Shown here: positions 11,241 to 22,262 of the stretch, one piece after another
Numbering within the stretch: the first letter of the stretch is position 1
Layout of the letters: every line of letters begins with the position of its first letter
Assembly (NCBI RefSeq): GCF_019925205.1
Contig: NC_083566.1
Coordinates: 36,711,558 to 36,775,557 of the forward strand
Source: Metopolophium dirhodum
Lineage: Eukaryota; Arthropoda; Insecta; Hemiptera; Aphididae
DNA length: 64,000 bases
Direction of reading: 5' to 3'
Translations under genes and position numbers: made by a program
The notes under the pieces: generated by a model
The model's input: only the letters and a program-made list of their open reading frames with translations
What the model was told of the DNA's origin: nothing
Database searches by the model: none

Positions 11241-13271
11241 CAGTGGTTAAAGTGGGGGGGGATGGAGGGGGACGGCGTTCCCCGTCTTTGCTTAGCTTTA
11301 GTTTTGCGTCCCCTTTAGTTTAATTTCCGTGGTTAAAATATTCATTTAATCATAAAAACTGAATGTTAATACCTACATTAAAATTTAAAAGTATAAAAAA
11401 AATTTTAAAACTGAGTATTTATGTATACTATATATATACTATACTTACTATATAACCTACCTATAGTTAGGTAACGCAAAAAGTGGTAATGAATGATGAT
11501 TATTCATTACATTATACAATATACATAGAGTAAAAATATATTCGTTTGATTATTTTGATTTTTTCTTCTGGGCCCATTTGTGATAACATTACTAATTGAA
11601 TGGTGTATTTGGTTCTGTGTTTGGTCTAAAAATACATCTATTATTTCAATTTTTCCCGGAATAAAGGGACTGAGCAGATTTTATCAGTAATAATACACTG
11701 AATATTATCGTTTAATAAATTTAATCAAATCTAGAAGGTTTCCATTAAAATATTATTTATAAATTATAAGCAAATATAGTCGACGCATAGACGACCGGGC
11801 AGAAATTCGTTGTGGTGATACGGACTAACGGCACGGCATTGAACGCGTGAACATAACTTTTAAAAATAATACTATCACAATCAACAACACAATCAACTAA
11901 AGTGTCATCTGTAGAGAGTAATGATCCATCAAGAGAAATATTTAATAATTTGTTAGCGGATTTAGATATGATTTCTCCAAATAATTGGCCTGATAGTTGT
12001 GACATTCAATATGGTGATACAAGCATACGACGTTTATCAAAAATTTTTAAAATAGATGAACAAGCTAGTGTACGAGGCTTTTGTGAATATAAAGATTTTC
12101 CTTCTTCATTAAATGATAACATTAAACCACTTATGAACGCAGTTAAAACTTTGGCCACTTCTTCGGCAGAATGTGAACGATCATTCAGTTCAATGAATGA
12201 AATTGTTTCCTCCAAAAGAAGTTTACTGACAAGTGACCACATATCGTCATTGGCTTTTATAAATTGCACAGGTCCACCAGTCAATAATTTTAAACCATTG
12301 CCATACATAAATACTTGGCTAGTATCTGGAAAAAGAAGTGCTAAGAAAATTGCCCTAAAAGATTAAATGTTAATGATAAAACATATAAATCCATTTGGTC
12401 ATGCTTGGAAAAATGAAAATGAAATTAAACAAAAGTAATCATCAGTTCTAAACATATCAATTAATGAAGCCATTTTTTTTTTGTAATTGAATAAACACAT
12501 TATATTATGTTATGATCTTATATTTATTACCAAAACAAAGGTTTATTTTAATGAAAACCATTAATAAGGCAATAATACTACATTATATATTACCAAGGAT
12601 CAATTTAAATGTTTATTTAAAAGTTGAGACTGAATTTGATGTTAAAACTGATTTTTGTTTTTGTTATTCATATAATTTTATTATTTTTATAATATTGTTA
12701 AGTATATTTTAAAATTACACATTATATCATATAATATTTTATCATCATAAATCAAAAATTAGGTGTTAAGGTGTATTTAATAAGATTAAATTTGATTTTT
12801 TTTTTCTATAAGGAATGTTATACTTATATATTTCTAAATTTGTATTTAAAAGTTGAGACTATTGTTGTTTTGCACATAATATTCAAAAATTAAATAAAAA
12901 AGTTTAAAAAATGGTATTTAATTATAAATTAGTTGGAAAATCTATATTATAAAAAAAAAACTATTTTGATTTTTCCTTATTCTCCAGCCATTCTCTCCTT
13001 GGCCGGAATATAGGTAATTAATATTTTAGAGTTATAATCACTGAGTATGTACATTATACATAATAATAGGTGTATACAAATATACATACTATATAATATG
13101 TACGTGATTAATTTTAAAAATTAGGTCAACAATAACATAGATTAAAAGTATAATTTTAAAAAATCAGGGGGGAGATGCGCCTTACCCTTGGCTACAAAAT
13201 TGGTTAAGGGGACGCCTTTTTTTTGCATTAGCTTCAGTCCCCCCTGCAATTATTTTCCACTTTAACCACTG
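11241..13271 (+). mobile_element. hAT element, 2031 bp, perfect TIR and 8-bp TSD
   Basis: Both ends are perfect inverted copies of CAGTGGTTAAAGTGG, and the element is flanked by the perfect 8-bp duplication GATACAGC (11233-11240 and 13272-13279). Subterminal GGGGACG-type G-rich blocks also pair across the element. It carries one open frame (11902-12366, +) that encodes only the C-terminal part of a hAT transposase, so it cannot move alone; an internal deletion of a longer ancestor is the simplest reading. Perfect termini argue for fairly recent insertion. Confidence 0.95.
11902..12366 (+). CDS. hAT transposase C-terminal dimerisation region only
   Basis: This open frame of about 154 residues lies inside the hAT element at 11241. 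Residues about 75-110 contain NAVKTLATSSAECERSFSSM followed by NEIVSSKRSLL, the hallmark core of the hAT dimerisation domain, then LAFINCTGPP. The catalytic RNase H-fold, with its acidic residues and the CxxHxxNL motif, is absent, and so is an N-terminal BED zinc finger. The first codon of the frame is GTG and the frame stays open upstream to about 11850, so the true start is probably in a lost or upstream exon, or at a later ATG. It resembles animal proteins of the KIAA1586/ZMYM-like hAT group. The frame has no internal stop, unlike the other transposase remnants here. Confidence 0.7.
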   Translation: MSSVESNDPSREIFNNLLADLDMISPNNWPDSCDIQYGDTSIRRLSKIFKIDEQASVRGFCEYKDFPSSLNDNIKPLMNAVKTLATSSAECERSFSSMNEIVSSKRSLLTSDHISSLAFINCTGPPVNNFKPLPYINTWLVSGKRSAKKIALKD

Positions 13272-13424
13272 GATACAGCTGGTAAATATATATATTTATA
13301 TGTATTGTATTTAATTATTCCAAAACATTAATTTTTACTTACATGATTTAATGTATTATGTTTAATGTTTATATGTATAATCAAAGTTATTATGTATTTA
13401 AAAACAATTTATTTAATAAAAAAA

Positions 13425-13675
13425 AAAATCCTAATCGGAATCTGATTTATATCGCCTGTTTCTATTTTTAATACATGGCGTCCTTCATCATCTAATAGTT
13501 CGTCAGTAATGAAATCGATATTTTGGAAAATTCCTTTCTCTTCTATGACGTGCCTAACAAAATTCGTCCACATTTTGGCTATTTCGTGCTAGTGCGCTAC
13601 ACACCTACCACTAATATTTATTGTACGTCTTGTAATTTTAAGGTGGTATTTTTCATTGCACATGAGCTAAATTAC
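13425..13675 (-). pseudogene. DDE transposase C-terminal fragment
   Basis: On the minus strand, pieces MKNTTLKLQDVQ, then HEIAKMWTNFVRHVIEEK and DFITDELLDDEG can be read with an intervening stop and frame change. After the last piece a further shift gives the acidic end SDSD-stop. This arrangement (K-N-T-T-F/L-K-L, then W-x-x-F-x-x-H-V, then an acidic tail) is what I know from the C-terminus of DDE_3-type transposases (Tc1/ISL2EU-like) common in aphids. The catalytic core is not present. Family assignment is from memory of the pattern. Confidence 0.4.
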
Positions 13676-14414
13676 CTTCAAGAGTGGTTTGGATACAATA
13701 ACAATTTTGATTATTTTCTTTCGCGAACTTTAACATCTTTAACATATCTTTAACATATAAATTATTTTAAGTAAATTCAGGACTTACAGAATTAAAACGT
13801 TATCCGGGTTTTGCGTTTATCGTTATTTAAAATAGTATTAATACCTATTCAATTTAAAAATAATAACTAATGCGGGACTTAATGGCCCTAATACGTAATA
13901 ATATAATATAATAAATTCTTAGATTGTTTGCATGAAATAAATGTTTGATATTTCTACGAAATGAATAGACCTTTTAAATAAATAGATTTTAAAATATTTC
14001 GTTTAAATTATTTTTTGCTTTATGATATATTTCATAATCATTACCTATGTTTTGTTTTGCAGTAGTTTATTATTTTTGATAATCGATTTCCATTATAATA
14101 ACGTTTACAAATTTAAATCATTTTTTGTCAAATAAAACGTTCTAATCATAACGTTATTATAACGTTTGCAAACCCTGCAAGTAATTGTTAATTAGTTATT
14201 GTTTTATTTTTGTGACGGATACAGACACATTTTAAAACATTTTGGATTGATAACGATTTGTGTCTAATGACTAAGTAATAGTGAATATATGCATATAGTG
14301 TACTTTCAAATTTGATTGTGATCGAGCATGGTTCATCTTAAGAATTTAACAATCTAATCTTATCGTTTAAAATATATTTCCTAGTTTTTTTTTCGCCGTA
14401 CAAAGTGTCCGCGG

Positions 14415-15033
14415 CAGTGCCGGATAAACTACCGGTGCAAGCGGTGCATTTCACCGGGGCCCTTAAATATTTCATAGAGTCGGTGATATTGTGGATATCG
14501 AGTACCTACCATAAAAGATTAAATATTAAAAACAATACAACTTTTGGCTAATTTTATTATAAGTAATAATTTACCGAGTAGTTTTCCGGACGTTTTAAGT
14601 GCTTGTATAATTTTTCTGATGATGCCGATCGCTGGGGCAGGAGCAGAACGATCATTTTCCAAACTTAAACTTATAAAGAATTACCTAAGAAACACATGTG
14701 AACAAGAAATTTTATCTAGTATATCAATTTTAAATATAGAAAATAAATGAACTAAAACTCTAAATATAGAGAAGATACTACACAATATTGACAATGCAAA
14801 ATCGAGGGAAAAAAATGTCTTAAAATAGAATTTTTAACATTTTACTTTTTACTATTATATTGGAGACTGGCTTTATTCTCTAAATAACAATATTCTATTC
14901 ATTTTATTATACTTTTAACTTTTTTTTTTTTGTTGAGTTATCATAGTTGTAGCGTTTTTTTATAACATTTTTAAATTAGGGGCCACTACATTTTTTTTGC
15001 ACCGTGGCCCTAAGAGGTCAAGATCTGGAACTG
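14415..15033 (+). mobile_element. Short hAT element, 619 bp, perfect 8-bp TSD
   Basis: The left end is CAGTGCCGGATAA and the right end is the reverse complement of CAGTTCCAGATCTTGACC. It is flanked by the perfect 8-bp duplication GTCCGCGG (14407-14414 and 15034-15041), a GC-rich octamer very unlikely to match by chance in this AT-rich sequence. It holds a small open frame (14544-14750) for the transposase dimerisation core. Confidence 0.93.
14544..14750 (+). CDS. hAT transposase dimerisation-core mini-ORF
   Basis: An open frame of about 68 residues inside the 619-bp hAT element. It contains MMPIAGAGAERSFSKLKLIK followed by NYLRNTCEQEILSSISIL and NIENK, the recognisable end of a ZMYM1-like hAT transposase (…AERSFSKLKLIKNYLR…). 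The frame starts at a TTG-type codon and the sequence upstream in the element is noncoding, so translation from here is uncertain; an internal ATG (residues 26-27, MM) could serve. Everything upstream of the dimerisation region of a normal ~600-800-residue transposase is missing. It is probably a relic kept by chance within a deletion derivative. Confidence 0.55.
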   Translation: MANFIISNNLPSSFPDVLSACIIFLMMPIAGAGAERSFSKLKLIKNYLRNTCEQEILSSISILNIENK

Positions 15034-15041
15034 GTCCGCGG

Positions 15042-15960
15042 TATGTCAGTATACAAACAAACTTTAAATAGTACAAAGTCGATTGCCATTACCTAGTACT
15101 GCAGTGTGATAACCTAAATGATGACACATCCTAGTTGGGTCCCAAGTACTAGGTGCTAATCACAGGTACTCTACTAGTTGGGCCACTAATATTTTTTGGT
15201 GAGTACTACACTATACTAACATTTTACATTTTTAACAATACTCAGAAGTATGTATATTCAAACCGAGGTATGTTTAAAAATATTTTTTCACAGTTTCTTT
15301 TTTTAGTTTTTTTACTATTAAAAATCTAAATTAAGTATTTGAATTTTACAAATTTAATATATAATATATATGTATATAATACAAATATAATGGGTACAAT
15401 GCCAAAAATCAAAGCTGGCACTAGGGCACTAACTAGTTAGTTTTAATTCATATTAACTTTGTAACTTAACTAGTTAAATTTAATGTGTAAAATAGTCTAA
15501 TCTAACTCGTTGGAAAAAAAACTAACTAGTTATTATTATTTTTTTTTTTTACATTCCAAAATTCCAAAAGCTGTTCCTTAATCATGACATTATGGCTATT
15601 ATGCCTATATATAGATTATTGGCTCATATATATTATTAATTAATAGTATTTATAATAATGCAGGCACAGGGGCCACGGCTTTTCCGCGTAGTCTGTAGAA
15701 TGTTGATATCTACTAGATATAAATAGTATTTATACGGGTGGCTTAACCAATTAGTGTAGACACTAGACACGATGCCGAATTTTCGTGGTAGTGTTATCGG
15801 TGGTTTATGTTTATCCGTTAATCTATATTACTATTAAACTATTACAGTACTACCAATATTTAAGATTTAATTACTATACTAGTATATATTAATATTATAA
15901 TATCACAATATCAGTAATATCTACAGTCGCGACGTGCGGTTATTCTAGAATCGCGCACAC
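15042..15960. other. Unassigned sequence with GTTAA-rich hAT-like end
   Basis: At about 15412 the sequence CAAAGCTGGCACTAGGGCAC is followed by a run of TTAACTAGTTAA-type motifs to about 15510. That resembles the CAAGGCTGGC...GTTAA termini at 5131 and 46046, so this may be the left end of a related, diverged hAT element leading to the BED-type fragment at 16124. No duplication was found. Confidence 0.35.
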
Positions 15961-16123
15961 ATGCACATGACGACTGATAACGGACGAGTATTACACATTT
16001 ACACTGGTTACGACCGTGGTTCGTGCACGTTGCCTGTTATTGTTTTCTTATTTTAAAGAGTTTTTTCAGAACGCGTCTCGAACTCTCGGTGTTGTTGTGC
16101 AAATTGTTCATTATAAAATAGAA

Positions 16124-16320
16124 ATGAGTGTTTCTATCGATGCTGATTCGGCTGTTGACGATAGTAATTATAATTTAAAATGGCCACATTTACAACAGTT
16201 TTTTGAACGAGGAAATATTGAGGATAAAAATATTGAATTTAAATATTTATTATGTAAACCTAAACATAAGACATCTCCACTCCACGTACATCGCATTCAA
16301 ACTTGAGAGCACATATTAAG
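16124..16320 (+). pseudogene. BED-type zinc-finger start of a hAT transposase
   Basis: From the ATG at 16124 the frame gives an acidic leader and then LKWPHLQQFFERGNIEDKNI followed by EFKYLLCKPKHKT, which looks like the N-terminal BED-finger region of hAT transposases (W-P, then a Cys-rich core). The frame then ends in a stop, but another frame continues SNLRAHIK up to the splice-donor-like GTAAAC at about 16321, matching the expected S-N-L-x-x-H-I-K end of the finger. One frameshift therefore breaks it. A second cysteine of the finger is not evident. The rest of the transposase is not seen downstream. Confidence 0.5.
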
Positions 16321-16624
16321 GTAAACTTAAACTTGGAATATATTTAATTATTTTTAATAAATACATTTTTTTCTTCTACCTACTGGCATGGTTGTATGCT
16401 TATATTTGTCCAATAAAAGTATCGTTTGCCGAATATTATTTGAAAAAAACTTATAACACCTACTTTAAAAATGAATAAATAATTACTTGCTTACTTACAA
16501 ATTACTTACTTTTTGGCAAAAATTAATGTCATATATATTTTTATCAACACAAAAGTGATTTTTTGTAACAACATATTTTGTTTTTATTTATATAATATAT
16601 AAAAGGTAACATTTCAATATGTAT

Positions 16625-16985
16625 ATTTTAGATTCTGAGTGGAGTGAGGGATCTAGTGGATCTACAATGGTATTTATTTTTTTTTTTACCCTGTATACAA
16701 AATTTCTACCAGGAGGAGTGCTTCGATTGTAACATAATATCGTATCTTATCTTTTATCAAATTGGACCAAGATGGTACTTTAGAGAGGTCATTTTTTAAT
16801 TTTCTCAATATTTATTTAATGCCACCGGAAAGTCCACCAACAAATTACAAAAAACAACAAAAATGGGATTTTAATTTTTAACGCTTTGTTTATCACAATA
16901 GAAACGAATAAAAATAAAAATAACGATTTTTGTTATTTTGTTGTAATTTATAATCGTTATAGTAGTTTTTCGATAACGCTATTTA
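16625..16985 (+). repeat. Old, diverged copy of dispersed repeat head
   Basis: It starts GATTCTGAGTGGAGTGAGGG and follows the order of the ~1.47-kb repeat (a T-run, a degenerate 'cttcaacag' region, GGTACTTTAG) at low similarity. Confidence 0.5.
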
Positions 16986-17125
16986 TATAATTCAGCTCAG
17001 ACGCGTGCTCAGGAACTTTGGTTGGTGAGGAGGGGTGGTTTGAATTTTTTTCTAACAAAATATTTATTAGGAGCCAATTTTTTTTGCGTCCTAACCTTTG
17101 TATTACAACCAGTTAACCAGCGAGG

Positions 17126-17186
17126 TCATAGGCGCAATTTGAAGAGGACTTGGAGGGGCATAGCCCCTCTAAAAATTTGTATTTAA
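17126..17186 (+). mobile_element. Candidate hAT left terminus
   Basis: CATAGGCGCAATTTGAAGAG matches the terminus of the element ending at 63802 (CATAGGCGCAATTTG on its minus strand), followed by a GGGGCATAGCCCC hairpin as in related ends. No partner end or duplication was located, so only one end is called. Confidence 0.4.
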
Positions 17187-17990
17187 ATTGAAGTATTAAA
17201 TCCTTCATTAATTCTCTAATCTACATACCTAATACAGTAGACGTTGTTTGAATACATTTTTTTCTCAAATTTAAATATGGAAACATGGAAACGAGGCCGT
17301 GCACCAACATGATGTTAGATAATATAACATATAAATACATATATGTTGTCATTTGTTTTAATACACAATTTTTAGTTTTATTAATAGATGTATTATTATC
17401 TATACATCGTAATATTTTCAAACAATTTTGAAACCTTTTCAGCTATTAAATAGCCATGAGAAATTTTTAAATATTGTAAATTATTATTTAGTTAGAAACT
17501 CATAGAAGTTTTTCTTTTCATACCTGAGATTAAAAATTTTAATAGAAGTTTTGCCTAAGTTTTCCTATCTATAACAAACAAACAAAAGTGTACTTAAACG
17601 GGACTTTACTTTTTATGAGCTTTTGAACTTTTAATTTTTATTACATTTTATATTCAGCAGTTATATCTTGTTGTATTTTCAAAACGAATAACCGTAGACT
17701 CATTAAATGTTTACAATTTATTCATATCAGTATTTTTCATACACTGTACAGTTTTCAAATTATTTCGACGCTTTTCAAACTATTTAAAGCCATGATAATT
17801 TTTTCAAATTTTGCAAATTTTGCAAATTTTTCAGTTAGAAATACATAAAAATTTTTTCTTTTCATAGCTAAGATAAGAAATTTTAATAAAAGATTCCCAA
17901 CAAAATGTTTTACTAATAACAAATCAATTAAATCTTGCGTTAAGTAACCATATTTTTTTGGGCTGGGGGGGGGGGGGAGGGGCGGAGTGC
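17187..17990. other. Unassigned AT-rich sequence
   Basis: No gene is supported. A G-run (13 G, about 17967-17979) precedes GGGGCGGAGTGCC and the diverged repeat tail that starts near 18000. The longest frame (17755-18069, minus) has no recognisable domain. Confidence 0.4.
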
Positions 17991-17999
17991 CTCCGTCAC

Positions 18000-18350
18000 C
18001 GATCAGAATCGTATTTTGTATCCAATGATTTACATCGAATTCGCAAATATAACACATCATTATTATCAATAATCATATACACAATCACATATTACAATGA
18101 CATACACGATAACTAATGTACAGCAGAGCAGTATCCGTACTTGTCCACCTTTTTTTTTTTTTGAACTTATATTAACCATTTGAGAACAATGGTGCAATCA
18201 GAATTTGTCGGTTGGACATAGTTTCGAAGTTACTGATGACAGACACAAAAATAAAACATTAAAAATTAAAAAATTAAAAAAATAAAAAAGAAAAAAAAAA
18301 CACATTATTGTAAAATCAATACATTCATCGCTTCGCTCAGAATCTAAATT
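18000..18350. repeat. Dispersed-repeat tail and inverted head modules
   Basis: A diverged tail module (about 18000-18165, ending CTTGTCCACC) is followed by an inverted head module (about 18235-18350, ending TTCATCGCTTCGCTCAGAAT). The inverted head faces the head of the full copy at 18402, so the two are head-to-head only about 55 bp apart. Confidence 0.75.
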
Positions 18351-18401
18351 AATTTGTATTGATTTTAAAATGATGTGTGTTTTTTGTTTTATTTTTTATT
18401 A

Positions 18402-19875
18402 TTAGATTCTGAGCGAAGCGATGAATGTATTAATTTTACAATGATGTGTATTATTTTTCTTTTTTTTCTTTTTTTTTATTTTTGTGTCTGTCATCACCTT
18501 TTAGGACAGTAAAAGTGCATGGATTTTCTTCAACAGTAACTTTTCTGATAAGAAAGTGATTCTAGTTGGTACTTTGGGGGGTCAAAAGTAAAAATTTCCC
18601 AGTAGTTTTCAAAAGCGACGTGAAAATAAAAGACAAATTAAGGAATTACGGGAATTTTTACGCAAAATCTGTTTTTGAGAAAATCGATTTTGGTTTTTGG
18701 TGTAACTCTAAAACAAATGACTGTAGGGACATGAAATTTTGACTGAATGTTTATAATTGCATTTCCTATACACCATAACATTTTGAAAATATTATGACTT
18801 ATTTTGAGCTGTTTACGGACATTTTTAGTTTCCATTTTTTTTAGTTTTTTATTCTATACATTTTTCTATAAATATCAATAAAATTAAATCTGTTGGGTAA
18901 AAAAGCTTGAACATTTAATAGAAGGCTCCTAGGTTATTGTTTCAAAGGCAGATGAAAAAAATTAAAAATCCTTAGTCACAGTTTTTCTTTATAAGCATTT
19001 AAAGTTAAATTTTTAAAAAATACCGAAAAATCACGAAAATTAGCAAATTGTTTTGAGTTGAGAATTCATAAAAACTTTTCTTTTTAAATCTAAGATTTGA
19101 AAATGTAATATAAGATTATCATAAGTTTGTCTGCCTTTATCAAAAAAAAAATGTCTTCAAGAAACTTAAATTTAATTTTTATGAGCGTCTGAAATTTATA
19201 TTTTTACAACATTTGATATTCACTCGATTTCTCATGTAACAATTTTCTTATTTTATTGTAATTAAAAAACGAATGTCTGTATATACTTGAAAATTTCACT
19301 GAATGTTTGTATTAGCATTTTCTATATACCATAAAATTTACAAAATATTTTGACTCTTTTTGAGCTGTTTACAGACATTGTCAGTTTTCAATATTTTTAG
19401 TTTTTTTTCTATAAATATCAATAAATTTTTATTTATTGGGTAAAAAAGCGTGAAAATTGAATATAAGGCTCCTGATATATCGTTCTAATAGCAGTTAAAA
19501 AATATTAAAAATACATAGGCACAATTTTTTTTTATAAGCATTTAAAGTTCAAATTTTGACAACATTTATCAAATTTATATTTTTTAATTATTTTGTAGTT
19601 AAAAATGTATAAAATGTTTAACTTTTATGGCTAAGGATTGAAAATTTAAAACAAGGCTCCACGTAAATAGGTTATATATAAATTACTTTATTTACAATAA
19701 TATCATCGAATATACTTGGTAACATCATAGGCTGACTGACCGTTTTCGCTCAGAATCGTTTTTCTTATACAATGATATTTTATCATTGAATTCAAATTTA
19801 ACACCATCCATTACAGTGACCCACTTGTAACCTACTGTACAGCAGAGCGACATCCACTTATCCATCTTTTTTTTT
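18402..19875 (+). repeat. Dispersed ~1.47-kb repeat, near-full copy
   Basis: It runs from TTAGATTCTGAGCGAAGCGA to CATCCACTTATCCATC plus a T-run. The sequence has no long reading frame shared between copies. A 13-bp motif (GATTCTGAGCGAA) near the head recurs inverted about 130 bp before the tail (TTCGCTCAGAATC), so the ends are partly inverted. This is a noncoding multicopy family; its superfamily is not clear to me. Confidence 0.9.
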
Positions 19876-20260
19876 TGTGTCTGTTATCACCTTTTAGGAC
19901 AGTAAAAATGCTTGGATTTTCTTCAACAGTATCTTTTTTAAACTGAAAATGTCCATAAACAGCTCAAAATAAGTCAAAATATTTAGAATGTTAACGTGTA
20001 TAGAAAATGCTAATATAAACGTTCAGTCAAAATTTCATGTACCTACAATCATTTGTTTTAGAGTTGCTACTCAGATGTTTACTTTTGACCCCAAAAGTAC
20101 CAACTGGATTCACTTTCCTGTCAGAAAAGTTGCTGTTGAAGAAAATCCAAGCATTTTTTACTGTCCTAAAAGGTGATGACAGACAAAAAAAAATAAGAAA
20201 AAAACACACATCATTATTAAATCAATACATTCATCGCTTCGCTCAGAATCTAAAATGAAA
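19876..20260 (-). repeat. Dispersed repeat fragments, rearranged
   Basis: A short forward piece (about 19878-19935) is followed by an inverted head half (about 19940-20255, ending with the reverse complement of GATTCTGAGCGAAGCGATG). The open frames here (19988-20258 and its minus counterpart) arise from the repeat. Confidence 0.75.
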
Positions 20261-20414
20261 TAAATGCTCTTTACCACCCTCTTTACCGTCCCAAAACTGA
20301 TTTAGTTATTTACCTACAGTGATGCCCGCGTTGCCATTCACTTGCTGCGCTGCGCTCGAAAATATTGTTAAAAAGCACGTCATCATCTGCCAACGTGGCC
20401 ACTCACACATTACG

Positions 20415-20637
20415 CTGCGATAAATTACTTTATTCACAATAATATCATCAAATATACTTGGTAATATCATAGGCTGACTGACTGTTTTCGCTCAGAATCG
20501 TTTTTCTTATTCTACAATGATATTATATCATTATTATATCACTGAATTCAAATTTAACACCATCCATTACAGTGACCCACTTGTAACCTACTGTACAGCA
20601 GAGCGACATCCACTTACCCACCTTTTTTTAATTAGCG
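20415..20637 (+). repeat. Tail module of the dispersed repeat
   Basis: This runs from GATAAATTACTTTATTCACA to GCGACATCCACTTACCCACC and a T-run, and is nearly identical to the tails at 10815, 31210 and 57785. It starts right after a GC-richer unique block (20310-20415). Confidence 0.85.
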
Positions 20638-20791
20638 TTATAGTACTTTAAGTACTTACACTGCATTTCAGCACTCAGGCCTCGGGGCATTGGCAATTTT
20701 CAATATCCCTGGTCATAGAATTAAATCCGATCCAAGATTATGCACGTGCTATGTTAGACATAAATCGTACAAATTGGTCATGCACACCACC

Positions 20792-21101
20792 TATAGAGTA
20801 ATATAGAGGCGGCGTTACCTATTCAAACTTTATTACCAGGCTGATGCCAAACTAGCGGTCAGGTGAGTCCAATATTTATGATCTATAACCGCTAGGTGGC
20901 ACTGTTCAAATATCAAAAACATGATAACAACGTTTATATTACTCCGGGAGAACTAGAGTATTGATGGGCCATTCATGACAACGCTACAAAAAATAAATGT
21001 ATGGTACAATATTTTTTAATTTTTCAACGAGCCACACTGCAAAACTGTTTCTTTTTTCATTTCAACATTACAACAGAACGCTGCCTCTATATTAATCTAT
21101 G
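20792..21101. mobile_element. MITE with ~25-bp TIR, near 8-bp TSD
   Basis: The ends TATAGAGTAATATAGAGGCG and, on the other strand, CATAGATTAATATAGAGGCA are inverted copies extending to GCGTT. Flanking octamers ACACCACC and ACACTACC match 7/8. The 310-bp body has no coding frame. An 8-bp duplication suggests hAT or P-like, but the terminus is not a typical CAGNG, so the class stays open. Confidence 0.55.
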
Positions 21102-21589
21102 ACACTACCACATCGCTCCAGGATATGAAATTGGCAAATCGTATACAATAATATAATAAGTGTATACATATTATATAACAGTACATAATAATTTTGAAAC
21201 TATAAGGTATGTTATAATATTTGTTTGGGTGCTTGGTTCTCGTTGTAATAGCTTACAATTTATTAAATATAATTTCGGACTTAGAATAATTTGGTAAGCG
21301 ATATTTTGGACTTAGAAAATGAATGAGTGAACAAAATAAATTTACTTTACATAGTATAAAATTATTAATGTTTTGGTAACACTGTAGAGTATTGTTGTAG
21401 TGATAGTATTATGACAGTGATATAGACTAACCTAACTTTACAGCACGGCTATAGATAGTATCATTAATCGTGTCTTAAGGTATGTCATTGTGAAACTTCA
21501 TGTCATATAACAGTTATAATACACTGCCACTCTGGACTGTGACTGCTACTTCGGAGTCACTGTGAAAAAATTATTGCTACTGCTAGAAA

Positions 21590-21830
21590 TTTCACGCCAT
21601 CACTAATACTCAGCAGATCACGTTTATATCTGTTAGATTATTAAAATTTAAAGTGAATTTTAAGGGTAAGATTATTATCTAGTGAACATCAAGACATAAG
21701 TTTTTTTTAGATTTTATTTTAGAGCAAGTTATGAGTATTTTAAAATTGTAAATTATTTTTGCATTTTAAAATAATAATAACTTGATTTAAAATTAAAATA
21801 TAAAAATTATATAACTTTAATATTTATAGT
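21590..21830. mobile_element. Diverged relative of the palindromic MITE at 45035
   Basis: The order CTCAGCAGATCACGTTTATA, CTGTTAG, TATTATCTAG, then GCAAGTTATGAGTATTTTAA and an inverted ATAATAACTTGATTTAAA matches the left arm and loop of the 45035-45457 MITE, with many substitutions. Its ends are not defined. It lies directly upstream of the ZAD gene start. Confidence 0.5.
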
Positions 21831-21883
21831 TGTATTTATATTTTTATTTTCTAGTAGACTTGCTCAAAAAACTATTCCTTATC

Positions 21884-22262
21884 ATGAGTCAACTGCACAG
21901 AAAGGTCTTTTTTGATAACATTGATCCTTTTAATATGTGCAGATTATGCCTCAGCCTTCCAGAAAAAGACACACAAGAAAGATTCATTGACATATTCAAC
22001 AATATTCATGAAGGAAAGACAATGCAAGAACACATTAGCGATTTACTCCAACTTAATGTACATACTCATACAATATGACAAAAAAAATAAAAAATATTGC
22101 AATTAAATTGATATTTTGAATTTTCCTTAGTTTAAACGCAATGACGGAGGATCACGTAAGATATGCCAAAGTTGCTACAGAAATTTGTGCAGTTTTAATG
22201 AGATGAAGAAAAAATCAAATGAAGCTCGACAAATTTTAGATTATCTTTCAAAAAAAAAGTAA
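21884..22262 (+). CDS. ZAD zinc-finger-associated-domain protein (two exons)
   Basis: Coding exons are 21884-22057 and 22131-22262 (GT donor at 22058, AG acceptor ending 22130, phase 0), giving about 101 residues. Residues 18-22 are MCRLC and residues 69-73 are ICQSC: the two C-x2-C pairs that bind one zinc in the arthropod ZAD, a dimerisation domain usually found at the N-terminus of C2H2 factors. Between them, FIDIFNNIHEGKTMQEHISD fits the helix region. No C2H2 fingers follow, so this is either a stand-alone ZAD protein or the first part of a longer one. A donor-like GTAATA overlaps the stop, and an AG at 22990 could splice to a short last exon ending in TGA at 23016-23018, with AATAAA at 23075. 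An acceptor (TTTTCTAG, ending 21854) upstream of the ATG suggests a 5' UTR exon. Confidence 0.75.
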
